Positions 11,601 through 24,540 of a stretch of 64,000 nt of DNA are shown piece by piece (position 1 is the first letter of the stretch; each line of letters starts with the position of its first letter). The position numbers and the translations under genes are program-made. The notes under the pieces were generated by a model. That model was not told the origin of the DNA and did not search any database. It worked only from the letters and a program-made list of their open reading frames with translations. The stretch is from assembly GCA_028023455.1 (NCBI GenBank), contig JAQFVV010012420.1:5599770-5663769 (forward strand), written 5' to 3'. The stretch comes from Epiperipatus broadwayi. Taxonomy: Eukaryota; Onychophora; Udeonychophora; Euonychophora; Peripatidae.

Positions 11601-13459
11601 AATAATAATGAAAGCATTTAATAAGCATATACATGGATTAATTTAAATTGATATATATGATAAATAATAATAAAAAAATTCTTTTCCTTTTTCTTTTTTT
11701 TTTTAAATTAAATGTTCTCCATGAATAGCAATAATAATAAAAATATACTTAAATAGTTCTCTGGGAATGTTCTTTAGATTTCTGGTTTCCATTTTTCCTG
11801 TTTTTTCTTTCTTTGGATGGTTTATGTGCACATATGACATTATGTAGAAAGAGTCCTTATGAGTTTGATTCCTATGCCCAAAGGTATAAAGTTTTTAAGC
11901 TGCTGTGAAGATTTCCTCATTTTGATTTCTGTGGATTACAGTTGAGTAGAACTTGTTTTAATTTTTTTAATATATGAGTCCACTTCTTGTTGCATTTTTT
12001 TAGTTCACTTAATATTCATATTTAATGTTTTACATGAAATTATAGTGTTCAGATTTAATGCTCTATATACGAAATCAGAATTTAGATTTTCTTATTTTCT
12101 GTAGTTTAAATTTTTTACTTTTTGCTGATTTCTGATAAATTAGTAGAGACAATTATGATGTTGATTATTTTCCGGGGATTTGATGTATATCTAGCTTAAA
12201 CATTACTCGAGAGACATTGCTTTTTCCATATTATTAAATTTGGCAAAGTTCATTTTTTCAAGAGACAGACAAAATAGTTAACAATAAACAATTTTCTTTT
12301 CTTAAAAAAAATGTTTCTTTTTAAACTTTTTTAGCCAAGTTCTCTCTAAAACCTATGATGAGGAAACTTGAAGAGAGATTGAAATAAAAACTAGCTAAAG
12401 TTATTGATATAGAGCTATCCCTTTTCACACAGGAGCAGAGCTTTTATAGTGTCTAGCTCTCTTCACTCTCTCACCCAATGTGACATTCTATTGACAATTT
12501 GAACATCTGTACAACATTTCCAATTAATTGCCCCTCTTTTTTTTTCTTTCTTGTCATCTTAAAGTTCTGTTCTCTTCTAAAAAAATACATGCACCATTCA
12601 TATCTGCATTCCAATAGATTATCACCAATTAATTCTAAACTTAAATTCTTGTCATTATAGATATCACTTCAGTAATTACTTTATTAATTCTACACTCATG
12701 GAAACCACCAAAGAACAAAACAAATGAAAGAAAAGTGTTATTTTCTTCCCTCTCTTATTTTTTTCTTAATAATAAAAAAAATGTATAGCAGCAGAACTTC
12801 AAACCCAGAATCTTGATCGAAATTTTGGCTGCTATAAATAGACTATTAAAATGAATTAATTTTTTCTTTAGAGTAGTTCTTCACGAGAGACACAGAATAA
12901 TCATTATTTACTTGTGAACTTTATAATTAAAATCCATAACCAGATTCAATACACACACGTGCATGTTTCTCATATACAATTTTTTAATTAAACCGATTGT
13001 TCAATTTTTTAATCCTTAATTATTATTTTTTTACAATTTATAATTTTAATTTCATGAACTGTTTAGTTCTAACTTGTTAGTGTAAAACTATCACTATCTA
13101 CTCCCCCTCTCTAAAGTAGTTTTTAAATCATACATCCCCCTCTCTTCTTTTTAATCTAACTATCAAACGATGTATAAATATGGCTTATCTAATAAATCAT
13201 CAGTAATATTAAATTCTCCCCATAAATCAATATTAAATCAAACAATCTTTTGCCTAGAAATCTTTTAATGACAAATGTTTAGATTGCCTACCAAGTAAAA
13301 TGTACACAATCCCTATGAATATGAGTTCAAACCTAGCCTTGGCTAAAAAGTTTGTCTATTGAATAAAAAAAATACAAACTATGAGGAAAATTTTTGTTAA
13401 ACATTATTTTACATACTTAATTAAAAAAAATGGAGCCTTGGTCAAATCCATGGGCTACA
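8640..13459 (-). repeat. 5' LTR of the gypsy element, about 4.8 kb
   Basis: The right part (10818-13459) is the partner of the left LTR; the outer end reads TGTAGCCC on the minus strand at 13459. The left part (8640-10817) has its partner outside the window, so its membership in the LTR follows from the primer site at 8619-8636, not from a visible repeat. The minus strand ends TTAGATT before the primer site, close to a TTACA-type LTR end. No ORF of note lies inside. LTRs of Ty3/gypsy elements are more often a few hundred bases to 2 kb, so this one is unusually long. An insertion inside it cannot be excluded. Confidence 0.65.
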
Positions 13460-16400
13460 ATATATATATATAATGTGCCAGGCACATTTAATGTGGCCAA
13501 GCACAAGATGATGTTAAACAAATTAATGGCCGAAAATACGTAAAAGGCCATTAAACTGGGGGAGGGGTATACAATTTATATAATCAAACTTATTATAAAT
13601 TGAGAGAGAGAACTGTGGCTATAACATAAACTCTCACACATATATGATTAAAGCCAATATTTAAAGGCTTAGAAATAAGTATTTGTAATTGTAATTTTTT
13701 TTTTTTAAAAAAAAAAAGAAAAAGTAACGCCAAAATGTCTTTATAATTTTAAAATTTTTTGTTTGTTAAAGAAACAGCATTTATTTACCAAATTGTGATT
13801 CTGTATTTTTTTTTTTTTTTTGTTGAGTGTTTACAACCAATGTAAAAAGGAAAGTTTGATATATTACTATTTAAAAATAAGTTAAAAATAATTTCAAGAT
13901 CGAAGTTTTAATGGTTGTTTTTCTCTTCAGTTGCATTGAGCAAGAGAGGGGGGTCATTGTCTTAAATTTAAGAAAAGCCTAAAGGCATTCTGATTTCCTG
14001 TACATTCTAAAATAATTTCAACTGTATAAAAAGAACTTGATTAAACTTGTGATAATCCAGGGAAAGAGGAATGTCCAATTTAAATGAAATATTTTTTTTA
14101 AACTTCGATTGTGATAATGTAATTACTAAAAAAAAAAATGAAAAAGATGTTATCATTCATTAAAATTTTCATTAGTTATTTTGTGATCTGAATGGAGATA
14201 TAAAAAAAAACTATTGGAAATCAAATTCTTAAAGCACTTAGGTGATTGCATTGGAATATTTCATGAATCGTCTAAACCAATTAGAAAAACAAAAAAAGAT
14301 TTAATTAATTGATTTTTCTTTTTTGGAGCAGATATCTGAATTGAGGGGGTATTGAAGATAGATCTGTTCTGAAGTTGTGAGAAGGCAGTTCATTTTTGTT
14401 CTTCAAAGACAAATCTTATTAGGAGCCTAAGTATAATTTTATTGATAAGCTAATGCTGTTAATGGATCCATGCGAAGTCTTGCAACCGTTTGAGCAAGCA
14501 TGCTGATTCTGATTCACCCTAATATATGGGATTTAATCTAACTAAAAATTCATTCAGTCATTCTAAACCAACAGACACTAATTCATGCAGTCATTCAAAT
14601 AACCATTCGAGCAGTTAACCAGTCAGTAGTCGACGATTTAAACATCGGACAATTAAGTGGTGTAGAGTAACATCAGTTAACTAGCCAACTATTGGAAAGC
14701 TAAATGATGGGCAGATAATTATTCCACCATTGATGCCGATGGAAATTTAATTGCAACATGCCATTGAAGCCTGTAATTAACCTAGAATTCGTAAAACAAG
14801 AAAAGACTTTATAGTGTGTAATATTCATTGTCCAGCCTAAAGATGCCAATCAAACATTTTCCTGTATATAGAATGATTATGGGGTAGCAGCCCACTTCAG
14901 TGCATCCATCCAGCTCTGCTCCTGCTGTCCCAACAGAATGTAAACACTGAGATTCAAACACCAAAGTGATGATGATCAATTCTATGAACTTGTACCGCAG
15001 TCAAGTCCAGCCCTTGCCACAGTAGATGTATAGCCCACTCAAAACCTATAGAAGGGTGAATCTTAGAGACTTTATCGGGTACATTATTGTTTTTGTGTTT
15101 ATTTTATATTAAATTTAATACACGTTTCTTAAGTATATGTCTTATGTACATACATGACTTTTTATGTAACTTATTAATTTTTCCTTGTTTGCTTAATGCA
15201 TGTGTGTGAGTTTATTTATAATCCACAGATCACTATCACGTGCTAGGTATTTAATCCATTTTTTCTTACTAAGAAAGATTTTCCTTTATTTAGTCTAATA
15301 ATTATTTTGACAAGCATTTTTTTGTGATTAGTTTTGTTTCATTAAAATGATTTATGTAGTGTGTAATATTCGTTTGTATATCTAATCAATCTGGGGATGT
15401 TAATTTTATATTCATATTATAAATGGTATGGGATGATGGGCTAATAAAATATTTATATTATAATTCTAAAGTGACTACTGCCATATATTTTTTATTCTCT
15501 TTGTCATTTACTTTCTCTAACCATATATTTAATTAATTGTGGGAGTTTTCCTATCTTCATTCTTTTAACTGAGAATAGAGTACGCTGAGCTAGCAAATGG
15601 GACATCATTTTACCGGGTCTTAAATCTTTATTTATCATGAGGATACTTGTTTATTAGTTTTGTATGAATAATTATTTACCTGCATATATGCCCAATAATA
15701 TTTGAACTTGCATATCCTTTCAGGGAGTAAATTAGTTTTTTTATGGGAGTGGCGTGAGGGGTTGGTTTAGAGTCATCCCCCAAAGATATGTAAGAATCAG
15801 TCTTTGTATAAGTATCTTCTGTATCCATAATAATATTATGATAAAGTAATTAAATTTTTTTTTATTCCGGCAAGTCGCCAGATTTCCTTTCTTGTTCGAT
15901 TTGTGCGCATGCTCATATTAACGGAATAAGCGGTTGACCGCTACAATATATATATATTGAAAGTATAAAGCTTATATGAAAGTTGGAAAATGTTTAAAAT
16001 AAAAAAATAAAAACAAAAGCCATATTAGTATTGTTATTGTTTAAAAAAATCATTTAAAATATAATTAATAGAGAATGGTAATTCATATGGACTATGAATA
16101 AATAATCCTATGTGAATATTATAATTGAGAAGTATATACATCAATATTAAAATATTGATTTATAAAATTAATATTTTTGTTAGTTAATATTTAGGATAAA
16201 TAATAAACAAATATGTTTATTGTTTTAGATTGTTAAATATTTATTATTACAATATTTTAAAAATAATACATTTTACATTTACCTATTTTTTTTATAAATG
16301 TTATATAGCTGGGTTTGAAGATATTTAAGTGTCTAAAAATTTCATATTTTCTACTCAATGGTTAACTCTTAGATAAATGCTCACTTTGGGTAGGTATTTT

Positions 16401-17464
16401 TAGATCTAGTGTCTGAAACTTTCCGGCATCTCTCTGAGGTGTGCCAAAGCATGAAACAATTGGTCAGGAGATTGGGTGTGGTTTCTGATAGAGATATTTG
16501 AAATGATTTCTCTTAGTTAGCATTTATCACAAAGTTTGTTGAGCAATTAGCAAAGCTCTTCATTTACATTTTACAAGCTTAAAAAAAGAAATGGGGTCGT
16601 GATATATGACTCTTTATTATTATTATTATTATTATTTTTTATTTATATGTTTAATCTTACAATTTATAAAAAATAAAAAATTGTATGCATTATTTGTCTT
16701 TATGTAAATTAATTGGTTTGTAAGAATGCTAGATAAAGTGGGAAAACTATTAAAATTTATTGGAAATTATTGCCTGCTTGGTAAAAAAGCAAGTTTTGAT
16801 AGAGTAGAAACATGTATTTTCAAATCTCCCATTTTTAAAATGTTTTAAGTGGTCAAGAACAAAAAAATATGGATTGCTAAATAATATGTTAGCAAGAGAG
16901 TTTATCCCCTCATCTTTTAGAACATTTTCCAGCAGACTGGATGATAAAAATAATGTAAAATTGGAATTATACAATACAACTCTCTTTTTGAAATTAATTT
17001 AAAATATAACATGGAATATGCATTTTGTAATACAAATTTCTCTCTTCAAAATTAATGAATATATTATAATTTGGAACACTTTTGATCATCAAAACAGTCA
17101 AAGCATTAGGAATACTACTTCACTAACAAAATATATTTATGTCATTAAGATGCCTTGTTACATATTATATAACAGTGAAAATTAATATTGACATGTAAGA
17201 GTAATGCATAAAATATTTTTACAGATTTGTTAGTCTACATAAGGATAGTTAACTCTATTTTAACTCTGAGGTTGAACTTAAGAACCCATAAAACATATAA
17301 TAATTGCAATATAGCACAGTTTTATATAAATTTGATTAATTACATTTATACAATCTAAACCTAAGGTAAATCATATTTAATCCCATTTAATGTCACTAAT
17401 AATAATATTAAATTAAATATTACTTGTACATGGCATAGTAATATCTGAGAAACTTTATTACATT
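13460..17464. other. intergenic DNA, no gene recognised
   Basis: Both strands lack convincing coding sequence. The part 14470-15080 is less AT-rich than its surroundings and has ordinary-looking base order, but I could not read a protein from it. It contains a phrase at 14880-14912 (GGGGTAGCAGCC, then GTGCATCCA) that resembles 38101-38130 inside a dispersed repeat. An (ATT)n run lies at 16614-16637. Confidence 0.6.
15929..15962. repeat. hairpin followed by (AT)n
   Basis: AGCGGTTGACCGCT (15929-15942) can pair with itself, and it is followed at once by ACAATATATATATATT. The same pattern of a short palindrome joined to TACA(AT)n recurs elsewhere in the window (for example 43480 and, reversed, 46175). 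Confidence 0.6.
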
Positions 17465-17540
17465 AATAATAATAATAAGAAGAAGAAGAAGAAGAGGAAG
17501 AAGAAGAAGGAGGAGGAGTAGGAGAAGAAGAAGGAGAAGG
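17465..17540. repeat. AAT/AAG/AGG microsatellite
   Basis: A run of AAT triplets passes into AAG and then AGG triplets, giving a pure purine stretch of about 70 bases on the plus strand. It directly borders the foldback that starts at 17541. Confidence 0.9.
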
Positions 17541-17709
17541 TATTATTTTATATAGTGCTATGTTTATTTATGTAATAGTAATAATAGCGATTAATCTCGT
17601 GTTTGGAAAATTGAGTATTCATTTATATAATCTCTTTAAAGCGCATGTGCATTGGCTTAATTGCTATATTACTATTACATAAATAAACATAGAGCTATAT
17701 AAAATAATA
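17541..17709. repeat. foldback element with 54-base arms
   Basis: The arm 17541-17594 is repeated inverted at 17657-17709 with two or three mismatches and one missing base. The loop (17595-17656) includes GCGCATGTGC. The loop and the first part of the right arm occur again in direct orientation at 17927-18010. The shape suggests a non-autonomous foldback or MITE-like element; I saw no flanking target duplication. Confidence 0.8.
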
Positions 17710-17880
17710 TCTCATTATATATGTTTAATTTCAACTAAAGAATGACGGTTCGTAAATTGTAAAGATTTCGCAAAGTGTCATTCGTTCAAACTTAACAAAT
17801 GTAATTTAAAGTGATCGTGTAACATCTCACACTCTTATTTCCACACACTTAAGATTTTCCCATACATAAACATTTGGGTC

Positions 17881-17913
17881 AGAAAGAATGGGTGGATTCA
17901 TTCCATTCTTTCT
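17881..17913. repeat. 11-bp stem hairpin
   Basis: AGAAAGAATGG at 17881-17891 pairs perfectly with CCATTCTTTCT at 17903-17913 across an 11-base loop. It lies between the two copies of the loop sequence of the foldback. Confidence 0.7.
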
Positions 17914-17926
17914 AAAATACTATATC

Positions 17927-18008
17927 TCGTGTCTGGAAAATTGAGTATTCATTTATATAATCTCTTTAAAGCGCATGTGCATTGGCTTAATCGCTAATAT
18001 TACTATTA

Positions 18009-18046
<38 letters not shown>

Positions 18047-18056
18047 CAACAACAAC
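17927..18056. repeat. second copy of foldback loop plus (AAT)n(AAC)n
   Basis: From 17927 to about 18010 the sequence repeats 17595-17680 with a few changes. Where the first copy goes on into its right arm, this copy runs into about twelve AAT triplets and then AAC triplets. The copy may be a partial duplication whose end was replaced by microsatellite growth. Confidence 0.75.
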
Positions 18057-19845
18057 TAACTAAGAAAGAACAATTATGAGAAAATGCATTAAATAATCCT
18101 TCAATGGTTGTGATGATTTAACATTTATCCCAATGAAATGATATCTGAAAAATATTTGAGAGTTTTGGGGAATTTACCAAAACATTTAAAATAATAGCAT
18201 CATAAATGATGTTAAGCAACAATAATTTTATTTTGTAATATAATCCTTGTTGGACACAGCATAAATATTAATAAATTTCATTTATCATGTTTGTTGACTC
18301 AAGGTAAGTTACATTCAAAATATTAATCCGTTTTAAAATTGCGTATTATTTGGACATTTATCATTGTTAATATTCAATGCTGCTATCCACAATTCTGGAA
18401 TGGCATTTAAATACTTAGCTTTCCTAATCCATTATCCTGAATATTATTTAAATGTATAGCATTGATAGTTCATAATGCAATTGTTTAAGTACTGGATACA
18501 AAATCATAATTTATTCCATACAGAAATTTAATTCATTTGAACAGATGCTATAATTTTATCCAAAAAATTTGCATTCAGTATTTATATAATTTGAGATATA
18601 AAATTAGTTTATTCAAACAAAATGAATTTCACTACTTTTTGAATCACAGTTTATTTCTCTACGCTACAAATTTATGGAGGGATATTTAAGTTGAAAAAAT
18701 TATTGTTTAAAGTTTTACCTTACAAAATTAAAGATGAGATAAATTTACAGTATTGAAATTTAATATTCACATATTCTTGAAGTGAAGAAAATAATTATTT
18801 TACAGTAATTTCAAAATAAAAAAACAGCTACTTATTTAAAATTAATAAATATAATTTTTCAAATCTATCAGCTAGTTACTATTATCTTTCAATTGAAGAA
18901 GCCAGTGATATATTGTTGATATAGTGAAACAGCATTCCATAAATCAATTTTTTCATTTTTCTACTAACAATTGGCTATAATAAATGAGATTTAATTAATT
19001 AATTAATTAATGATGGTTTCTGGTTTATTTGTTGTTATTTATTTTTCTCCTAGAATGATAAGTCATTTGCCTAACAAAGCAGTCTAGCCAACAAAATGGC
19101 TATTTAAAAATTTGAACCTGTTTAGGTCCTGAATGCAATTGAATTTTGTGATGACTGTCTGTGTTTTCCAAACTTCAACTTTTATACTACTTATCATATG
19201 TCTGGATTACTACTTATCATATGTCTGGATTATAGAATATTCTCCCCCATGCATTGGTTTTTTTTTTATTTGTTCATGAAATATTGCAATAAGTCATTAT
19301 GGTTACTATCAGACAAAACATTAGAGTTAAGATTTTTGAATCAAGGCAGTAAAACTTCTGAAACATCATTTAAAAATGAAGAAAAAAAGAAAATAATAAC
19401 CAGTCTTTTTCAATCACTTTACTTTTATTTCCTGGTTTTAAAATAATTTTACAAGCATTTATTTAAAATAAATAAATCATAAAACTGTAAAGTTCTCAGT
19501 CATTTATTTCAATTAATTTTAAATTGACCTGTATTTAACAAACTAAATCAATCTTTGTTAAATAAACATGCAAGCTTCAACATGCATACAAAACATAAAA
19601 TGTAAGAACTGTTTGTTCTATCTTTTATAAAAAATGCAATATGAAATATAATTGCTTTACTTTAAAATATTTCAGTGTTGCAATGTTGGATTTATAATTT
19701 TATTTTATTATTCTCGTTTTGAATTATTTATTTTATATGTGTGAGCACTTGTCTTGATTTATACAATTTGATAAAGTTTTTCCTTAATAAGAATAAAAAT
19801 AAAATATGAGCATTCATATTTTTATATACAGTATATTGAAGTCAT
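18057..19845. other. intergenic DNA with a 23-bp tandem duplication
   Basis: I see no coding signal. Bases 19186-19208 are repeated without change at 19209-19231 (period 23). A short AATT run lies near 18993-19010. The open frame of 82 codons at 19198-19446 has no recognisable motif. Confidence 0.6.
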
Positions 19846-20117
19846 ATTTATATATTGGACTATTTCCTTCATCTAATATAAGTATTGAATGTCTTTAGAA
19901 AAATTTAACTTTATTTAAATATTCCAAATACATTCAACTGTTAGTTATTGCTCACAGGTTGTGTGCTATAACTAACAGTTGAATGTATTTGGAATATTTA
20001 AATGAAGTTATTTTTTTCTAAAGACATTCAATACTTATATTAGATGTTGGAAATAGTCCATTATATAAATACAATTAAAATACTATCATTACAAACCTTC
20101 GGGAAAACACAAAATAT
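19846..20117. mobile_element. foldback of two Penelope-like element tails
   Basis: Bases 19846-19948 and 19968-20069 are inverted copies with only a few differences, around a 19-base loop. The right arm continues with a sequence (to about 20117) that also follows the plus-strand Penelope-like copy at 36947-37076, and the arms match 35258-35350. So the two 3' tails of that element lie head to head with almost nothing else kept. This matches the arrangement at 35.2-37.1 kb, but here the 5' loss is extreme. Confidence 0.75.
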
Positions 20118-22419
20118 ACAAATTGATTATAAAAACCTGCATGGAAGGCCATTCAAAAATGCTTTATAAAATTATATATTTCTCATAAACATTAGTATGA
20201 GAGACTATTTAAACATGATAATAATTATATTCTATGCTCTACAACCAATGACAGCAATGAATATACTTATTTAACTATAAAAATTAAAGCAAATAAAATT
20301 TTTACTGTTTTTATGGAGATACTGTAAGATTTACAATATATACATCAACTTATAAATGTCCTGTCAATTTAAAATACAATATAGTTTTATATTTTATTTA
20401 CTGTGTCAACTGTAAAAAGTTAAAAATAATGGATGTAATTTTTTTTAAAAAATATACTTTTATTTACTATGCACTAAAAAGATAAAAATAATAATTATAT
20501 GAGAAAAAGCACTCTAAGCCCTTGAACTGAAACATAGAAGATACATTTATATTCAGAATTTATAATAAAAGAAGGATTTGTTTAATGTATTTATTATTTT
20601 GAAATATATGAAACAAGATGGAATGTTAAGCAGTAGGAAAAGGAAGAGAATTATATCTTTCATCAGCTATAATTCTAAGCAACCTGATTAATTACTGATG
20701 GATTAATGAATTAAGTTAAATTTATATGCATACATCTCACCTAATAATACATTTCACAATCCTTGTATGATGAAAACAAATGTGAAATATTCAGTGACAC
20801 TAATCTACAAATAATGCCATTAGGAGCTTTACTACCAGATCACAAACTGGGTTGGAAGAAAAGAAAACATCCTATTTAAAAAAATAAAACTAATCAATTA
20901 TTTTTTATAGAGTACTTTACAACAACTTGAACTAATTCAAATGGAAATATTGTTTTATTATTATTTTTTAATTTTATTTCAAAGTATTATTGATAGAAAA
21001 GTTAAAGCTTTGATAAATAATGGTTTATGTATTTTATTTAAAAAATATTAATCTTAATATAAAAATATGTTCCATTTAAAGAATATTATATTTTTTAAAA
21101 ATTATTGATATGAAAATGTTTTATTGATTGTCTAGTCACAATAACTAGATATAATGTTATTGTTAAATTGAAAATGGACCTTTTTGCTATTCATAAAGCT
21201 GTTAGACTAGCCTATTATGTAACAAGTTTTGAAAATAATCACTTAAAGTTTAAAATTATGATGAATTTTATAATATCTCATTATTTTCAATGAGTTTTTT
21301 TTTTTTTAATTTTATTTTGAATAAAAAAAAAAATTATGTAAATTATTTATCTTTTTTCCATTGGCCTTACATCTTATTATTTGTTTTCCCTTGATTTCTC
21401 AATTACATAATATATTGTTTGGGAATCTAATATTTATTTTATATTTATCAAGTTTTTATTTGAAGATATGTGCTATCTAAAAAAAATATAAGATGTTAAA
21501 TAGGAACAAGATAAAGTGTATGGAGAGATTGGGAGAAATTTAAGAAAAAGAGATTAAAAGATGTAGAGAATTTTCAATATTAGATTCCTTAAAGAAAAAA
21601 AATCATTTGTAAGAATGAAATATAAAAAAAATCAATGTAGGCTTTAAACAATGATAATAACAATAAAATAATTTGAAATAAGTATTATAATGGAATAGAA
21701 AATATTTTAGTATAATAATATTACAAAGTGTTAAAAATTAAAACCACATTTTTTCCCTTAATTAAATAAAAGCCTAACTTTTTGTTTGTTTTAAAATATA
21801 TAATAATAATTGACATGATGTGTGCACTGCAACATACACATATATTAATAGAGTTAATTACAATGTGAACATATATATATATTTGTGTTTACTTTAAAGC
21901 CTAATTGGGTGGAGAGTGGTTAAAACAGCTCTTTTTAAATTAAAACCAGCCAGTCATTTAGGTTAAAATGTGCACATTTCAGCTGCTATTTTAAAAAGCA
22001 ATCAAGCGGGAAATTATATAGTTGAAATTTGAGGACGATTCTCTCTCTCTCTCTTATTTTAATTAAAGCCAAAGTAGAAATCATGTTTAAATGAAGTTGT
22101 GGTCCGCATATATCAGGTCAAGCGTGCTATGCATATATCAACATTGAACTGTATGAGTAGGTGATGTGAAAAGACTTTAAGATTTTCTAGTAATATTCGT
22201 TAAAGAAACTGGAATAGATAAACTTGTTTTTAAATTTGAAAGCGTACTTATTAATTTTCATTAATATATGCACACAGACACAAGTATTTGTATGCATATC
22301 ATTAACAGCCACTCGTAAAGCATTTTCTACTGAAGAAACAAGAGAAAGACAAACAACAATAAAGTTAAAGTTGAATTTATGATGACTATACAAACAATTC
22401 ATGAATCACAAATATATTC
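20118..22419. other. intergenic DNA, nothing recognised
   Basis: Very AT-rich sequence with homopolymer runs, a short CT run (22042-22052) and an (AT)n run at 21868-21882. No ORF with a known motif on either strand. Confidence 0.6.
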
Positions 22420-24540
22420 ATTATCATCATCATTGTCAAACATTATCAGTTCCATTGCAGGTTAAAGATCTCTCCAAGTTCAATCCATGTTCTCCAGTCT
22501 CTAGCCTCTCTTCTCAACAACACTCCCACACACTTCATTATTTCATCTATCCATCTTATATGCAGTGTCTTTCTGGATCTTTTACAATCTCTTGGAATCC
22601 AGTTTAATATTTTAACTGTCTGCCTATTAGCATTACTTTTGGTCATATGTCCAGCCCAACTCGATTTCAGTTTCTTAATTGTTTTAATTATGTCATTAAC
22701 AACTGTTTGTTCTCTTACCCATGTATTGTATTTCCAATTTCTTCTTGTTATTCATAACATGCATCTCTCTATAATTCTTTGGGTGATCTGAAGTTTCTGT
22801 AGTGCTCTTCTATTAAGTGTGTAAGCATCAGAACCACGTGAAAGAACTGATAAAACACATCAAAAACCTTTCTTTTCAAACACATAGGCATTTTTCCTTT
22901 TAATATTAAGTTATTTCTACCAAAAGCACTTCAACTAAGTTTAATTCTATGATTAATTTCATCTATTATGTAGTAATAATTTGACCAAGGTATATGTTGT
23001 TGCCAACTTCTTCTAAGTCATCATTATCTATCTTTATTTTCATCTTTTGAGAAAATCCATTGAATATTACTTTAGTCTTTTTAACTTTTACCTTTATTCC
23101 TACTTTCTTGTTTTTATCTGATAATTCTTGCAACATTCCTGAAGCTCTGAAGAATCATTTTCAAAAACAACTACATCAACTGCCAAATTTAGATGACTTA
23201 AATAATTTCCATTTGCTTTTACTTCTTTAGATTTTCATTTTCATCTACAAATACTTTTTGCAGCACTGCTGCATAACATTTTGGAGTTATGGAGTCACCA
23301 TATCTTACACCCTTCTCAATGTTAGTTCCTAGCATCATTATGTAATCTAATTGTTGCTGTTGCATTTTTATAAATATTCCTTAGAATATGACAATATTCT
23401 GAGCCTATACTTTGATAATATAATGCTTTAATCACTAAAGAAATACTTATAGAATGAAATGCCTTTTCATAATCTACAAATCCAAAGCATAATGGCAACT
23501 CATATTCACTGATCCTTTCCATAACTTCTTTTAAATCTAGCTTGTTCTTTTGGCTGGTTGAAATCCAATTTATCTTGATAAAAATTTGGTATAAAACTGA
23601 TAAAAGACTTTATAGGTCCGTAATTTCTAATATCTTTTTTATCACCTTTTTTAAATATTAATATTACTGTATTCTTCCAATCATCTAGTAAATTTTTATC
23701 ATTTAGATATTTGATATATTTTTCCAACATTTTTTTCTATTTCTTCACCTGCTTCTTTTACTGTATCGATTATAATTCCATCATTACCTGGAGCTATTCC
23801 CTTTTCATAAATTTAATTACATATCTCATTTCTTCATTTAAAATCCTGGACAATTCAGAAAATATAATACCTGTAGGAAGTACATGTTCTTTTTTACTAT
23901 ATAATTTTTGATTGAATTCTTCACCACATATCATGATATCATTTCATTCTTTAGTAATAGTACCATCTTTTTTTCTTAATGCAGAAATAATTTTCCTACT
24001 AATATCAAAATGTTGAATTACACTCTTGAGGCTTTTATTCTCTTCTATAGTTTTTCTTGTTAGTTCAGAATTATATCTCTTCTATAGTTTTTCTTGTTAG
24101 TTCAGAATTATACTTTCTTATATCATTATCAACTCATTTTCTCACCATTTTACAAAATGCAAGATATTCAATCCTTCTTAATGCATTATTATTATTATTA
24201 TTATTATATATTTTCATATTTCTTCATAAATTTTTTAGTCTCAATAGCAATTTTATTGGTCAGTTGAAACTTTTTTCTTCCAGCTATCTTTGTTGCAGTT
24301 TTTAAAAGTGTGTATCAATTATTTTTCTATTCATTCAAATCTGAATCATATTAAAAATCTACAAATATGTAAAAACGATTTGCAAATTCTAATTTAAATT
24401 CATTAGAATGTTTCTGAAAAATAGAAATATCAACTAGGAATATTGTTTTCTTAATAATTTTTGTTTTTCTAGTTTTGCAGTTACATGAATATTGCATCTC
24501 ACTAATTGATGATAATTTTGTGTATTGAATTTATTAAGAC
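22420..24540 (-). pseudogene. RTE-type LINE, 5'-truncated and decayed
   Basis: This is a second copy of the LINE at 46500-49735, in the same orientation. The order on the minus strand is: part of the endonuclease, the endonuclease-RT linker, reverse transcriptase (near 23900-23150), the C-terminal domain and a 3' tail of TGATGATGAT type at 22420-22435. Readable islands include FGFVDYEKAFHSI and KKGDKKDIRNY. Many indels and stops break it, including a 37-bp tandem duplication at 24039-24112. The copy loses similarity at 24540 in the endonuclease, where gypsy sequence begins. It keeps 8 bases (near 23106-23113) that the better copy has lost, so it is useful for judging that copy. Confidence 0.88.
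24039..24112. repeat. perfect 37-bp tandem duplication
   Basis: Bases 24039-24075 are repeated unchanged at 24076-24112 inside the decayed LINE. The partner LINE at 48195-48235 has one copy only, so the duplication arose in this copy. The size is close to the 38-bp duplications at 4645 and 39455. Confidence 0.95.

Larger units (their letters stand above)
1..13459 (-). mobile_element. Ty3/gypsy LTR retrotransposon, giant LTRs, inactive
   Basis: Seen: positions 1-2586 and 10818-13459 are direct repeats, and between them on the minus strand lie gag-like, protease, reverse transcriptase, RNase H and integrase sequences in that order, which is the Ty3/gypsy order. A purine-rich tract borders the inner end of the left repeat and an 18-base tRNA-Lys-like primer site lies at 8619-8636. 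The minus strand reads 5' LTR (right), gag, pol, 3' LTR (left). The left LTR runs out of the window, so the outer end and the target-site duplication cannot be checked. All coding parts carry stops or frameshifts. Between the two LTRs I count 9 substitutions in 260 bases (301-560 against its partner), plus a gap of about 45 bases, so the insertion is not recent. If both LTRs are full length the element would be near 15.7 kb. Confidence 0.9.

Noticed and set aside
2325-13200. CTGATGA words in the giant LTRs (near 2325 and 13196, minus strand)
   Set aside because: No paired stem II with GAAA follows, so no ribozyme is supported.
14470-15080. Possible exon in a less AT-rich patch
   Set aside because: No open frame of useful length, no splice-site context that I could defend and no known motif.
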